64,000 nt of DNA from CAVYXK01 sp963772445 (lineage in GTDB: Bacteria > Pseudomonadota > Alphaproteobacteria > Acetobacterales > Acetobacteraceae). The stretch is taken from contig CAVYXK010000015.1 of assembly GCA_963772445.1 (NCBI GenBank), forward strand, positions 62,001-126,000. Direction: 5' to 3'. The notes below the pieces were generated by a model. That model saw nothing but the letters and a program-made list of their open reading frames with translations. It did no database searches and was not told the origin of the DNA. This document shows positions 27,588-36,955 of the stretch, piece by piece. The position numbers and the translations under genes were made by a program. Position 1 is the first letter of the stretch. The number at the start of each line of letters is the position of its first letter.

Positions 27588-28055
27588 TCAGGCAGCCTTG
27601 GCGGCGGTCTGCTCGTCGTTGGCGACCGCCTGCGGCGCACCAGTGGTGGTGACCTCGATGCGGCGCGGCTTCAATGCCTCCGGCACCACTCGCTTCAGGC
27701 CCACATGCAGCAGACCATCCTGCAGGTCTGCTCCCTCGACCACGATATGGTCGGCGAGCACAAAGCGCCGCTCGAACGCGCGGCCGGCGATGCCGCGATA
27801 GAGCACCTCTGACTTGGAATTCTCGCCGGAGAGGCGGCCGGAGATGGTCAGAACGTTGTCCTTCACGACCAGCTCGAGGTCGTCACGCCGGAAGCCAGCC
27901 ACCGCCATGGCCAGGCGATAGGAGTCCTCACCCGTCTTCTCGATATTGTAGGGCGGATAGCTCGGCGCCTCGGCGGAAACGGCGGTGTCCATAAGACGCG
28001 CCAGACGGTCGAAGCCGATCGCGGTACGGAACAGTGGCGCGAAGTCGTACGTCAT
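27588..28055 (-). CDS. Small heat-shock protein Hsp20 (IbpA-like)
   Basis: 155 residues from ATG 28055 (MTYDFAPLFRTAIGFDRLAR) behind a consensus AGGAGG (about 7 bases upstream). The start matches class-A alphaproteobacterial sHsps (YDFsPLfRsaIGFDRL). The alpha-crystallin domain includes PYNIEKTGEDSYRLAMAVAG, LTISGRL and IAGRAFERRFVLADHIVV, followed by the region GLLHVGLKRVVPEALKPRRI. sHsps hold unfolding proteins in the cytoplasm for refolding by DnaK and ClpB. The tail lacks a clear IxI motif except RIEVT. A possible heat-shock promoter lies 100 bases upstream. Confidence 0.93.
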   Translation of the reverse strand: MTYDFAPLFRTAIGFDRLARLMDTAVSAEAPSYPPYNIEKTGEDSYRLAMAVAGFRRDDLELVVKDNVLTISGRLSGENSKSEVLYRGIAGRAFERRFVLADHIVVEGADLQDGLLHVGLKRVVPEALKPRRIEVTTTGAPQAVANDEQTAAKAA

Positions 28056-28155
28056 GCAAACCTCCTGCATTAGCAAGGTTGGAGTTGGGCCGCCCTTATG
28101 GGCCAGCCCTGGGTCAGTGGTCCGCGCTGCCATCATGGCCAGCGCGACTGTTCAC

Positions 28156-28184
28156 GATCTGGCGACCGGCGGGCCTTGTGTCAA
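28156..28184 (-). promoter_or_regulatory. Candidate promoter of the hsp20 gene
   Basis: On the minus strand CTTGACA ends a -35 element (TTGACA = plus 28179-28184), 17 bases before CAGATC (28156-28161). The CTTGAC -35 with a poor sigma-70 -10 fits an RpoH-type promoter. About 100 bases of leader lie between it and the gene, enough for a thermosensor-like structure, but I could not fold it. Confidence 0.4.
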
Positions 28185-28570
28185 GGACCGGCCGATCGAC
28201 AGGCCCGCTTGGGTGCTTACTTTTGCATCCCCGGCCGGCGAATTTCCTATTGGAGATGCGTAGAAGGCGGAAAAGGGCGGAGTTCTGCGACTTTCCGCTA
28301 GCTAGCTAAGCTAGCTTTCTCACCCGCCGTGTGCTACCCCCTCGCTACTCTGGGAGCCAAGCGCTTCCTCCGTCAGCTACACCTACAAGCGCGGGTCCCT
28401 GCCCGCTTTCATGCGGCTTTCGGACAGACCGCATGGTGGATAACGATCTGGGCGTCGTCGTTGCAGGATGCCCAAATTCATGCCAGTCGGCCGGACAAAG
28501 AGTATGACGCCCTACGCGTCCTCAAGCGTGTCTCTCCCGCCGCCCTCCTTTACCCTCGAGAACACGCGCC

Positions 28571-28738
28571 ATGACCGCGCCAAGCTGGCGTCCGTCATCA
28601 CCGCCGGGCACGTCGGTCAGCAATGTCAGCTTTGGAACCAACAGCTTCGTCATCGCCAATGACGGCAGCTTCGCTCGACCGGGTGGACAGACACAACCAG
28701 CAGAGTATTCATGCACCAAAGGGCGCCAGCGGGGCTAG
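28571..28738 (+). CDS. Possible 55-residue ORF of unknown function
   Basis: A short frame starts MTAPSWRPSSPPGTSVSNVS and continues FGTNSFVIANDGSFARPG. The second half looks protein-like (a beta-repeat such as SFGTNSFVIANDGSF) but there is no good ribosome-binding site. It may be a remnant of a secreted protein. The rest of 28262-28846 shows no gene. Confidence 0.25.
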   Translation: MTAPSWRPSSPPGTSVSNVSFGTNSFVIANDGSFARPGGQTQPAEYSCTKGRQRG

Positions 28739-28846
28739 TGGCGGCAGCGCGCAGTCGCGGGTCAGCACGCCAGCCCAGGCAATGCGTGCCGCCCCCGGTG
28801 AGACCCCCATTTTAGATGGTTAGAAGCGTCAGCGGAGTAGACGGTC

Positions 28847-30058
28847 ATGCTGCAAGGAAAAGTGCTGGTGGCCCAGGGCGGCGGTCCAACCGCGGTCATC
28901 AATCAGTCGCTAGCCGGGGTGGTGCTCGAATCGCGGAAATTCCGGCAAGTCAGCCTCGTATATGGCGCGCTTCATGGCGTACGCGGGATCCTCGACGAAG
29001 ACTTCGTGGACTTGACGCAGGAGACCACCAATAACCTGGAACTGGTCGGCGAGACACCGTCTTCGGCCCTGGGCTCGACCAGAGACAAGCCGGACCTGAA
29101 ATATTGCCAGGAACTCTTGAAGGTCCTGAAGGTGCACGAGATCCGATATTTCTTCTATATCGGCGGCAATGATTCGTCCGATACGGTTCGCATCGTCGCG
29201 GAGGAGGCTCGCAAGGCAACCCACCCGATCCGCTGCGTGCATGTCCCGAAGACGATCGACAACGATCTGGTTCTGAACGACCACACGCCGGGCTTCCCCT
29301 CGGCCGCGCGGTTCGTCGTGCAGTGCTTCCTCGGCGCCAATCTCGACAACCAGTCGCTGCCTGGCGTCTATATCGGCGTGGTCATGGGCCGCGATGCCGG
29401 CTTCCTGGTCGCCGCGTCGGCGCTCGGCAAGAAGTTTCCGGACGACGGGCCACACATGATCTACCTACCGGAGCGCACATTCCGGATCGACAGCTTCCTC
29501 GCTGAAGTGAGGCGCACGGTCGATCAGTTCGGTCGCTGCGTGGTCGCCGTGTCGGAAGGCATCCACGACAAGTCCGGCACGCCGATAGTCACCCGGTTCT
29601 CCAAGCGGATCGAGCGGGATGCGCATGGCAACGTCCAGCTCTCCGGCACCGGCGCACTCGCTGGGTTGTTGTGCGACGAGATCAAGGAGAAGCTCGGCAT
29701 CGACCGCGTGCGCGGCGACACGTTCGGCTATCTGCAGCGGTCCTTCGTCGGTTGCGCCTCCGACGTTGACCAGCGCGAGGCGCGCGAGGTCGGCGAGAAG
29801 GCGGTGCAGTACGCCATGTGGGGCGAGGCAGACGGCTCGGTGGCGATCGAGCGTACCGGCTATTATTCAGTGGATTACAGGCTTGTCCCCCTGGAAGCCG
29901 TCGCCGGCAAGACCCGCACCATGCCGGACGAATTCATCTCCGCTAGCGGCACCGACGTGACCGATGCCTTTCGCCTCTATCTCCGCCCACTGCTCGGCAA
30001 GTCCATGCCGGACGCCTATCGCCTGCGGCAGAACCGGGTGGCGAAGATTTTGAAATGA
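28847..30058 (+). CDS. 6-phosphofructokinase, probably pyrophosphate-dependent
   Basis: A 403-residue phosphofructokinase. The GGND motif (around residue 105, FFYIGGNDSSDT), where ATP-dependent enzymes have GGDG, and PKTIDNDL, with Lys before TIDND, are the markers of PPi-dependent enzymes. VAQGGGPTAVINQSLAG and GVVMGRDAGFLVAASALG are further conserved loops. It interconverts fructose-6-phosphate and fructose-1,6-bisphosphate in the cytoplasm, reversibly with PPi. It begins at ATG 28847 and stands alone, convergent with the aldo/keto reductase fusion gene. Confidence 0.9.
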   Translation: MLQGKVLVAQGGGPTAVINQSLAGVVLESRKFRQVSLVYGALHGVRGILDEDFVDLTQETTNNLELVGETPSSALGSTRDKPDLKYCQELLKVLKVHEIRYFFYIGGNDSSDTVRIVAEEARKATHPIRCVHVPKTIDNDLVLNDHTPGFPSAARFVVQCFLGANLDNQSLPGVYIGVVMGRDAGFLVAASALGKKFPDDGPHMIYLPERTFRIDSFLAEVRRTVDQFGRCVVAVSEGIHDKSGTPIVTRFSKRIERDAHGNVQLSGTGALAGLLCDEIKEKLGIDRVRGDTFGYLQRSFVGCASDVDQREAREVGEKAVQYAMWGEADGSVAIERTGYYSVDYRLVPLEAVAGKTRTMPDEFISASGTDVTDAFRLYLRPLLGKSMPDAYRLRQNRVAKILK

Positions 30059-30126
30059 AAGCGTATATGGTCGCGGACGCGCTGCTCAAGCTGCGCGTCA
30101 AGACGGCCAAAATCACTTGCCAGGTG

Positions 30127-31617
30127 CTAGCACACTACTGCGACGGCCTCGATTTCGACCTCATAGGGCCCGACCAGGTCCGCGGCCTCAATCAGAGTAT
30201 TGGCCGGTCGGATGTGGCCGAGATAACGGTCGTGCACGCGGGCAACCAATTCCCACTGTCCGACATCCCTCAAATAGATGCGCGTCTGCACGACATCATC
30301 GAGGCTGGCGTCCACGGCAGTCAGGGCGGCGGCGATCTTGTCAAGGATATAGACCGCCTGGCCGGCCGCATCGCCCGGACAAACGACCTCGCCATCGCTG
30401 TGGGTCGCGGTTGTACCGCTGACGAACACCTGCTCGCCGACCCTGATCGCACGGCTGTACCCGGCGACTGACTCCCACCGGCTGCCGGTATCGACGCGCA
30501 TTCGATCCGACCGGTCGAGAACTGGCCTCGCCGTATAGACGGTCGGGAACTGTGAGAGGTGGTGGGAGAGATCGCCCGAGGCAGTGAGAAACGGGGGCTT
30601 GCGGTACTCGTCCCCGCAGTCGCCCGGGATCGGCGTCGAGCAGGCCAGCGCTGCATCGATGATGGCGCGATCCTCAGCATCGAATGCGAAGCTGAAGACC
30701 CGCACATTATCCCGACGATGGTCGCGCTCACCGAGCCGCGCACCGACGATGACAGCCGCCACCGCGGGCTGATCGAGCACCCAACGGGTGGCAACATTGG
30801 CAATGGAGACGCCGTGCTTCTTCGCCACGTGATGGGCAGCGCCGAGGATCGTCTGCAGGTTCTGCCAGCCGCCGATAGCAGCAATGAAGCGCTTGTATTT
30901 CATCTTGCTCCAGTCGGCGATATCGGGCATCGCCGGCTCCGGAGCGCCGACCCAGCGCTCCGAGAGGAAGCCGCCGCCCAATGCGCCATAAACAAGAAGT
31001 TTGATGCCCTCCGCGAGGCAGAAGGCGCTCATCGCTTCGCCCGCCCGCCGGTCGAACAGCGAAAAACAGACTTGATTGGAGACGATTCGACATCCCTGCT
31101 TCACCAGCAGGCGCAAGTGATCCGTATTGAAATTGGTCAGCCCCAGATGCCGGATCCGACCTTCGGCCCGCAGCTCGGCTAACTCCTTCATGGCATCGAG
31201 ATATGCCGGATGCTCGTACGTCCACCAGTGGAGCTGCAGCAGATCGATGCACTCCAGACCCATGCGCTCGAGGCTACGTTCGACACCGGCACGCACCACC
31301 TCGCGGGTCATGGGACCGGGTTCTGGGCACCATTTGGTGAATGCGACCGGCGGCGTATGAAGGGGAAACTCGCCGCCGCGGACACGCTCCAGGAATTGTC
31401 CGGTAATGACCTCCGCGCTACCGTAATGGTCGGCCATGTCGAAGCTATCGAAACCGGCCATGGCGTAATCGGCCACGACGGACGCTGCATTGTCCGGATC
31501 GAGCGTTCGACCGTCCCGTTCCATATCCGCGACCTGCCAGAGCCCCGTGACGATCCGGCTGATCTCGAGATCAGGGGCAAGACAAATGCGCTCCGGACGA
31601 ATGGGGGCGAGGCTCAT
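30127..31617 (-). CDS. Fusion of an aldo/keto reductase and a RidA-like domain
   Basis: A 496-residue protein. Residues 1-340 are an aldo/keto reductase with the catalytic tetrad visible: Asp and Tyr in FDMADHYGSAE, Lys in VAFTKW, His in LLQLHWW; the NADPH-binding end is VAAVIVGARLGERD. Residues about 370-496 form a RidA/YjgF domain (AIRVGEQVFVSGTTATHSDG, QTRIYLRDVGQWELVARVHD and a final YEVEIEAVAVV). RidA proteins hydrolyse reactive imines and enamines from PLP or amino-acid oxidase reactions, though the usual RidA arginine is not obvious here. The fusion fits a neighbourhood of amino-acid oxidation enzymes. The downstream 70 bases separate it, tail to tail, from the phosphofructokinase. Confidence 0.88.
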   Translation of the reverse strand: MSLAPIRPERICLAPDLEISRIVTGLWQVADMERDGRTLDPDNAASVVADYAMAGFDSFDMADHYGSAEVITGQFLERVRGGEFPLHTPPVAFTKWCPEPGPMTREVVRAGVERSLERMGLECIDLLQLHWWTYEHPAYLDAMKELAELRAEGRIRHLGLTNFNTDHLRLLVKQGCRIVSNQVCFSLFDRRAGEAMSAFCLAEGIKLLVYGALGGGFLSERWVGAPEPAMPDIADWSKMKYKRFIAAIGGWQNLQTILGAAHHVAKKHGVSIANVATRWVLDQPAVAAVIVGARLGERDHRRDNVRVFSFAFDAEDRAIIDAALACSTPIPGDCGDEYRKPPFLTASGDLSHHLSQFPTVYTARPVLDRSDRMRVDTGSRWESVAGYSRAIRVGEQVFVSGTTATHSDGEVVCPGDAAGQAVYILDKIAAALTAVDASLDDVVQTRIYLRDVGQWELVARVHDRYLGHIRPANTLIEAADLVGPYEVEIEAVAVVC

Positions 31618-31715
31618 GAGGTCCTGAGTTGGCGATGGCGGCTGTGCGTAGCAGATGCGATCATGGCAGCGAGTGGACGGTCAGCGCAATCTACGCCGCT
31701 CTGAGGGATGCATCT

Positions 31716-32834
31716 TTGCTCAGGATCGGATTCATCCTTAACCCGATCGCCGGCATGGGCGGCAGTGTCGCGCTCAAGGGCACTGACGGAGATGGCATCT
31801 TGGACCATGCCCGGTCGCTGGGCGGGGTGCCGCTTGCGCCGGCCCGCGCGCTTCGCAGTTTGCGGAGGCTCGCCGCAAGGGCAGGCAAGCGCGTTGAGAT
31901 GCACGCCGCACCGGGCGTCATGGGCGAATCGATCGCGCGACAGGCTGGCTTCATCCCGCGGTCGATCGCGGGCTCGAGGCGGACGGTCACCTCGGCTGCC
32001 GATACCCAAAAGGCCGCTGCCACGCTCCGCCGCCAAGTGGCGCTGATCCTATTCGCCGGCGGCGACGGAACGGCGCGGGATATTCTGGCTGTGGTGGGCG
32101 ACAGTTTCCCGATCCTCGGCATTCCCGCCGGGGTGAAGATGCAGTCCGCCGTTTTTGCTGTCAGTCCCGAGGCGGCGGGGGAGCTGGTCGCGCTGTTGGC
32201 GGACGATTCCATCGGCAGAATCGCATTTCGCGCCGCGGAGGTGATGGATATCGACGAGACGGCGATGCGGGAAGGGCGGTTATCGGCGCGCCTCTACGGT
32301 TACGCCCGGATACCCTTCGAGCGCCGCCTGGTGCAGAATCCCAAGGCCGCAGAGTCCGCCGAGGATGCAATGCTCGATGCGCTATGCCGCGAGGTTGCCT
32401 TGGAGATGGCGCCGGGTGTCGTCCACGTCATCGGTCCAGGGACCACGACCGCCAGCGTACTGCGTCACCGGGGGCTCGAAGGCACGCTCCTGGGTGTGGA
32501 TGCGGTCCTGGATGGTGAGGTAATCGGCCGTGACCTCACCAGCCGTGGGCTCGATGCGCTGATCGCCGGCCGGCCGGCGCGCCTCATACTCGGCATAATC
32601 GGCGGGCAGGGCTTTGTCTTCGGACGCGGCAATCAGCAGATCGCGCCCGCGGTCGTTCGTGCGGTCGGCCGCGACAACATCATTTTGCTCGCCAGCCAGC
32701 GCAAGCTTCTGGCATTGAGCGAGCATCGTCTGCTTGCGGATACTGGCGATCCTGCCGTCGATGCGATGCTTGCAGGTTATATCCGCGTGCGTATCGCGCC
32801 CGGCCACGCGACACTGATGCGTATCTGCAACTGA
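31716..32834 (+). CDS. ATP-NAD kinase-like protein (AcoX-related)
   Basis: About 372 residues from a TTG at 31716 (LLRIGFILNPIAGMGGSVAL) with a GAGGG ribosome-binding site at 31703-31707. The frame stays open back to 31629, but the family start (IGFILNPIAGMGG) is at 31716. The kinase motif GGDGTARD is present, and later regions (VIGPGTTTASVLRHRG, IIGGQGFVFGRGNQQIAP) match the AcoX/NAD-kinase-like group found in catabolic operons. Its substrate is uncertain; NAD phosphorylation would supply NADP to the reductases nearby. It is divergent from the aldo/keto reductase-RidA gene. Confidence 0.8.
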   Translation: MLRIGFILNPIAGMGGSVALKGTDGDGILDHARSLGGVPLAPARALRSLRRLAARAGKRVEMHAAPGVMGESIARQAGFIPRSIAGSRRTVTSAADTQKAAATLRRQVALILFAGGDGTARDILAVVGDSFPILGIPAGVKMQSAVFAVSPEAAGELVALLADDSIGRIAFRAAEVMDIDETAMREGRLSARLYGYARIPFERRLVQNPKAAESAEDAMLDALCREVALEMAPGVVHVIGPGTTTASVLRHRGLEGTLLGVDAVLDGEVIGRDLTSRGLDALIAGRPARLILGIIGGQGFVFGRGNQQIAPAVVRAVGRDNIILLASQRKLLALSEHRLLADTGDPAVDAMLAGYIRVRIAPGHATLMRICN

Positions 32835-32885
32835 GGCGGTTGCCCCGGCCTGCCGCATTGAAAATCTCTGCCGGCCGACGCAAGA

Positions 32886-34346
32886 ATGCACGACGCATAC
32901 AAGATCGATGCACGGAATCGGGGAGCCGGATCCTTGAAATCCATCCGATCGTCGGCCCATCCCTGGATGGCCAACTCACTGTCCGATATCAAGCAGGCGA
33001 TGCTGAACGAGATCGGTGCGGCGAGCATCGAGGAATTGTTCGAGCAAATCCCCGCCACCCATCGCCTGAAGACGCCGCTCAGATTACCGCGGCAACTGAA
33101 TTCCGAGGTCCAGCTGAAGCGCCATCTGGTCGGGATATTGTCGCGCAACGAGACCTGCGAGAGGAATCTCAACTTCCTCGGCGCCGGCTGCTGGCAGCAT
33201 CACGTACCCGCGGTGGTGGACGAGATCGTGGGCCGAGCCGAATTCCTGACGCCAGTCTGGGGCTCGCCGCAATCCGATCACGGCCGCAATCAAGCGTGGT
33301 TCGAATATGCGAGCCAATTGGGCGAACTGCTGGAGATGGATGTCGTGCAGCTCCCGGTCTATAGCTGGGGATGCGCGGCGGGCCATGCGATCCGGATGGC
33401 CGCGCGGTTGACCGGCCGGCAGCAGGTGCTGGTGCCCGCGCTCATTGATCCCGAGCGGTTTTCGGTGATCTGCAATTATGCCGAGCCCGCCGAGATGCGC
33501 AATCACATCGAGGTGGTCAGCCTAGGTTACGACAACACGACCGGCGGGATCGACCTGGAGGATCTGAAGACGAAGATCTCGGACAGGACGGCGGCGGTTT
33601 ATGTCGAGTCGCCCGGCTATCTCGGCCTGTTCGAGCCGCGCGGAGAAGAGATCGCGAGTGTCGCTCGATCCGTCGGCGCCGAGACCATCTTTGGGACCGA
33701 CCCTTTGAGCCTTGGGATTGTACGGCCACCGGCTGATCTCGGTGCCGACATCGCTGTCGGTCCAACCCAGCCGCTGGGAGTGCACATGAACTGCGGGGGC
33801 GGCGTCGGCGGTTTCATCGCCTCGCGTGACGAGGAGCGCTATGTTCGGCAGTACAACGGCTTCCTGATGAGCATTACCACCACGTCGAAGCCCGGCGAAT
33901 ATGGTTTCTCGCTCTCCTGCTCGCATCAGACCTCCTACGGCATGCGCGAGCAAGGCCGGGACTGGACCGGCAATTCCGTCTATCTCTGGGCCATCGCCAA
34001 TGCGGTTTACATGTCATTGCTGGGGCCCGAAGGGTTCCGCGAGCTTGGGGAGCTAATCCTGCAGCAGGCGCATTACGCAGCGCGTGCCCTTGCCCGCATC
34101 AAGGGCATCCGGATCCTGTTCCCGCAGGGCTTCTTCAAGGAGTTCGTGGTCAATTTCGACGCCACCGGCAAGAAGGTGGCGGCGATCAACAGGGCACTCC
34201 GCCGCCGCGGCATCTTCGGCGGCAAAGACCTCTCGCGCGAATTTCCCGCTTTTGGCCAGAGCGCCCTCTACTGCGTGACTGAAGAACACAGCAAGGAAGA
34301 CATCGATCGCCTCGTGGCAGCGCTGAGGGAGGTAATCGCGAGATGA
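32886..34346 (+). CDS. gcvPA: Glycine dehydrogenase (decarboxylating) subunit 1-like, GcvPA
   Basis: A PLP fold-type-I subunit of up to 486 residues; a second ATG at 32967 (MANSLSDIKQAMLNEIG) gives 459, closer to the usual 445-450. Family marks are ERNLNFLGAGCWQHHVPAVV, a YSWGCAAGHAIRMAARLTGR segment, VGPTQPLGVHMNCGGG and the TEEHSKEDID end. In the two-subunit P-protein it pairs with GcvPB to decarboxylate glycine and pass the aminomethyl group to lipoyl-GcvH. No gcvT, gcvH or lpd is in this window, so the protein may act on another substrate. Its TGA overlaps the ATG of gcvPB. Confidence 0.85.
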   Translation: MHDAYKIDARNRGAGSLKSIRSSAHPWMANSLSDIKQAMLNEIGAASIEELFEQIPATHRLKTPLRLPRQLNSEVQLKRHLVGILSRNETCERNLNFLGAGCWQHHVPAVVDEIVGRAEFLTPVWGSPQSDHGRNQAWFEYASQLGELLEMDVVQLPVYSWGCAAGHAIRMAARLTGRQQVLVPALIDPERFSVICNYAEPAEMRNHIEVVSLGYDNTTGGIDLEDLKTKISDRTAAVYVESPGYLGLFEPRGEEIASVARSVGAETIFGTDPLSLGIVRPPADLGADIAVGPTQPLGVHMNCGGGVGGFIASRDEERYVRQYNGFLMSITTTSKPGEYGFSLSCSHQTSYGMREQGRDWTGNSVYLWAIANAVYMSLLGPEGFRELGELILQQAHYAARALARIKGIRILFPQGFFKEFVVNFDATGKKVAAINRALRRRGIFGGKDLSREFPAFGQSALYCVTEEHSKEDIDRLVAALREVIAR

Positions 34347-35905
34347 CGGGACAAAGAGCGGTTCGCGACTTCCATGCGGCTCGCTGGCAGGAGCCGCTGG
34401 TAATGGAGCTCGGGCACGCCGGCCGGCGCGGTCAGATCTTCCCTACCGCCGATCCGTCGGTGCGCAAGGCCGTGGGCGAGGCGGAAGGGCTCATTCCCGC
34501 CGGACTCGCCAGAAGGCGCCCACCCCGCCTGCCCGAACTTTCCGAACCTGAGGTGCAGCGCCACTACCTGCATCTGTCCCAGGAGACGTTGGGCATGATG
34601 GGCATCAGTCTCTTCGGCACCTGCACCATGAAATACAACACCCGGCTTGGCGAAGCGGTCGTGGCGCGGCCCGAGCTCGCCGAGGTCCATCCCTGTCAGC
34701 CGGAGGAGACGCTGCAGGGAGTGCTTGAGATCATCCACCGCTTCGACCTCATCCTGCGCGAACTTTCAGGGATGGACCAGTTCATCTTCCAGCCCGGTGG
34801 CGGTGCGGACGCCGCCTATACGCATTGCTGCATCACCCGCGCCTATCACCAGGGCAAGGGTCAGCTCGCCCAGCGGGATGAGGTCATCACATCGATCCAA
34901 GCGCATCCGTGCAACGCCGCCACGGCAGCGGCAGCAGGTTTCAAGGTCGTTACCTTGCAGCTCGAGGAAAACGGCTATCCTTCCCTCGACGCACTGAAGG
35001 CCGCGGTGTCGGAGCGCACCGCGGCGCTTCTGATCAACAATCCCGACGACATGGGCATCTACAATCCGGAGATCAAAGAGTGGATCCGGATCGTCCACGT
35101 GGCCGGCGGCCTTTGCTTCTACGACCACGCGAATTTCAACGGCGTGATGGGCAAGCTGCGTGCGCGCGAGCTCGGCTTCGACGCCTGCATGTTCATGCTG
35201 CACAAGACCTTCGGTGCGGCCAAGGGCGGCGGTGGGCCGGCAGTTGGCGCCTATGGCTGCACCGCCGCCCTGGCACCCTTCCTCCCGACGCCCGTGGTGA
35301 CGAAACTGGACAGCGGCTACAGGTTGGACAACGACCGGCCGCAAAGCATCGGCAAGATCCGCGAGTTCTGGGGTAATGTCCCGCAGGTGGTGAAGGCCTA
35401 CGCTTGGGCCCGTGCCATGGGGGCGGAAGGCATCAACGAGGCCTGCGAACTCTCGGTGCTCGCCAACAACTACATGGACAAGAAGCTTGGCCGGATCAAC
35501 GGCCTCGCCCGCTCCAATCCTCAGGTGAAGAAATGGCGCATGGAGATGACGCGTTGGGGGCTGGGGCCGCTGAAGGAGGCGACCGGCATCGGCACTGTCG
35601 AGATCGCCAATCGCATGGCAGACTACGGCATAGATCCCTACTGGATGTCGCACGAGCCCTGGATAGTGGCCGAGCCCTTCACGCCCGAGGCGGGCGAGAT
35701 GTATTCCAAGGAGGATCTCGACTCATGGATCGCGGTGATCGCCGAGATCGTCAGGGAGGCGCATGACGATCCGGCGCTAGTGAAAAGCGCGCCCCACCGG
35801 CAGCCGATCCATCAGATCGACACCGGGCCGCTTGAGGATCCGAACCTCTGGGCCATGACCTGGCGCGCTTACCGGCGCAAGCACGGAACCAGCAGCGGCG
35901 AGTAG
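34343..35905 (+). CDS. gcvPB: Glycine dehydrogenase (decarboxylating) subunit 2-like, GcvPB
   Basis: 520 residues, translationally coupled to gcvPA by ATGA. It has the PLP-lysine segment MLHKTFGAAKGGGG, the glycine-rich cofactor loop FQPGGGADAAYTHC, the NNPDDMGIYNP region and the C-terminal EPWIVAEPFTPE. Typical GcvPB has NLHKTFSTPHGGGGPG, so the active-site loop here departs (AAK for TPH), a hint that substrate or partner may differ. The protein continues in an IHQIDTG tail, a little longer than most family members. The PLP lysine is retained, so catalysis is expected. Confidence 0.85.
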   Translation: MTGQRAVRDFHAARWQEPLVMELGHAGRRGQIFPTADPSVRKAVGEAEGLIPAGLARRRPPRLPELSEPEVQRHYLHLSQETLGMMGISLFGTCTMKYNTRLGEAVVARPELAEVHPCQPEETLQGVLEIIHRFDLILRELSGMDQFIFQPGGGADAAYTHCCITRAYHQGKGQLAQRDEVITSIQAHPCNAATAAAAGFKVVTLQLEENGYPSLDALKAAVSERTAALLINNPDDMGIYNPEIKEWIRIVHVAGGLCFYDHANFNGVMGKLRARELGFDACMFMLHKTFGAAKGGGGPAVGAYGCTAALAPFLPTPVVTKLDSGYRLDNDRPQSIGKIREFWGNVPQVVKAYAWARAMGAEGINEACELSVLANNYMDKKLGRINGLARSNPQVKKWRMEMTRWGLGPLKEATGIGTVEIANRMADYGIDPYWMSHEPWIVAEPFTPEAGEMYSKEDLDSWIAVIAEIVREAHDDPALVKSAPHRQPIHQIDTGPLEDPNLWAMTWRAYRRKHGTSSGE

Positions 35906-35965
35906 CGCCGTGGCCCGGGGCTCCGCCGAACAGGTGCGCCACGCGGCGTATCCGGGGAAGTCTTT

Positions 35966-35982
35966 GTACACGCGGAGTATAC
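35966..35982 (+). promoter_or_regulatory. 17-bp operator-like motif upstream of the ABC transporter operon
   Basis: GTACAC-GCGGA-GTATAC, two related hexamers 11 bases apart. A site of the same design, GTATGC-ACTGA-GTATGC, lies at 40238-40254. The consensus GTAYRCRCKGAGTATRC agrees at 12 of 17 positions, and most differences are transitions. It lies about 100 bases before the binding-protein gene, where an activator or a GntR-like repressor could act. Confidence 0.45.
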
Positions 35983-36080
35983 TATTGACTCGCCAATGGG
36001 CGGCGCCCAACCATAGGCGCCGGCATGGCGGAGGCGCTGGCTTGATTTGCGCGAAGGGCGCGGCAGTCAGGGAGGTCCAT

Positions 36081-36884
36081 ATGTTGAGAAGAATGCTGTT
36101 GCCAAGCCTGGTGCTCGCGCTGGCCCTGGGCATTTCGGGCGTCTCGGCGAAATCGCTCGATGACATCGTCAAGGACGGCACCATCCGCATCGGCATCAAT
36201 CCGAACTTCCCGCCCATGAGCTCGCGCGGCCCGGATGGCAACTGGCAGGGCTTCGACATCGATGTCGGCAACAAGATTGCCGCGGCTCTCGGGGTCAAAG
36301 TCGAGTGGGTGCCGACGGAGACGCCCCAGCGAGTACCCTTCCTGGTCGCCGACAAGATCGACATCTCGCTGGGCGCGCTGACGCGGACGGCCGAGCGCGC
36401 CAAACTCATCTCATTCACAGTGCCGCTGCATACCGAAGTCATGGCCGTCCTGACGACGGACAAGGTTACCGTGGACAACTGGAAGCAGCTCAATGATTCC
36501 GGGTACACGCTGGCCGACATGCGGGGCAACTGGACCGTGGACTGGCTGAAGCAGAATCTGCCCAACGCAAAGGTAAGCCTGGTCGATACTATAGCCGACA
36601 CGGTCCGCCTCGTGGCTCAGGGGCGCGCCGACGTGATCGTCGAGAACATCGATTTCTTCATGGCACAGACCAAGAACTATCCCGACGTTAAATGGCGGGT
36701 ACTGAAGCAGACCATTGACGTGTCCTACGACTGCATCGGGGTGCAGCGGGGTAATTATCCCTTGCGCGACGCCTTGAACATCATCCTCTACAGCCTGCAT
36801 TCGACGGACTTCGTCAACCAGACCTGGGAGAAGTGGTACGGCGCACCAATGCTGGTGAAGATCGAAGCAAATCCGTACTTCTGA
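36081..36884 (+). CDS. ABC transporter substrate-binding protein (polar amino acid type)
   Basis: 267 residues from ATG 36081 behind GGAGG at 36071. A signal peptide (MLRRMLLPSLVLALALGISG ending near VSA) precedes a family-3 binding fold: IRIGINPNFPPMSSRGPDG, NWQGFDIDVGNKIAAALGVK, RVPFLVADKIDISLGAL and the QGRADVIVENIDFF segment. It binds an amino acid or related ligand in the periplasm and delivers it to the two permeases that follow. The frame upstream of 36081 has no family character. Confidence 0.9.
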   Translation: MLRRMLLPSLVLALALGISGVSAKSLDDIVKDGTIRIGINPNFPPMSSRGPDGNWQGFDIDVGNKIAAALGVKVEWVPTETPQRVPFLVADKIDISLGALTRTAERAKLISFTVPLHTEVMAVLTTDKVTVDNWKQLNDSGYTLADMRGNWTVDWLKQNLPNAKVSLVDTIADTVRLVAQGRADVIVENIDFFMAQTKNYPDVKWRVLKQTIDVSYDCIGVQRGNYPLRDALNIILYSLHSTDFVNQTWEKWYGAPMLVKIEANPYF

Positions 36885-36955
36885 CCGGCTGTATCCGGCG
36901 GCAGCGGGCTCCGCCTCGCGGAGCCACTCCCGCTTCGAGAGCTCGAACGAGCGCC

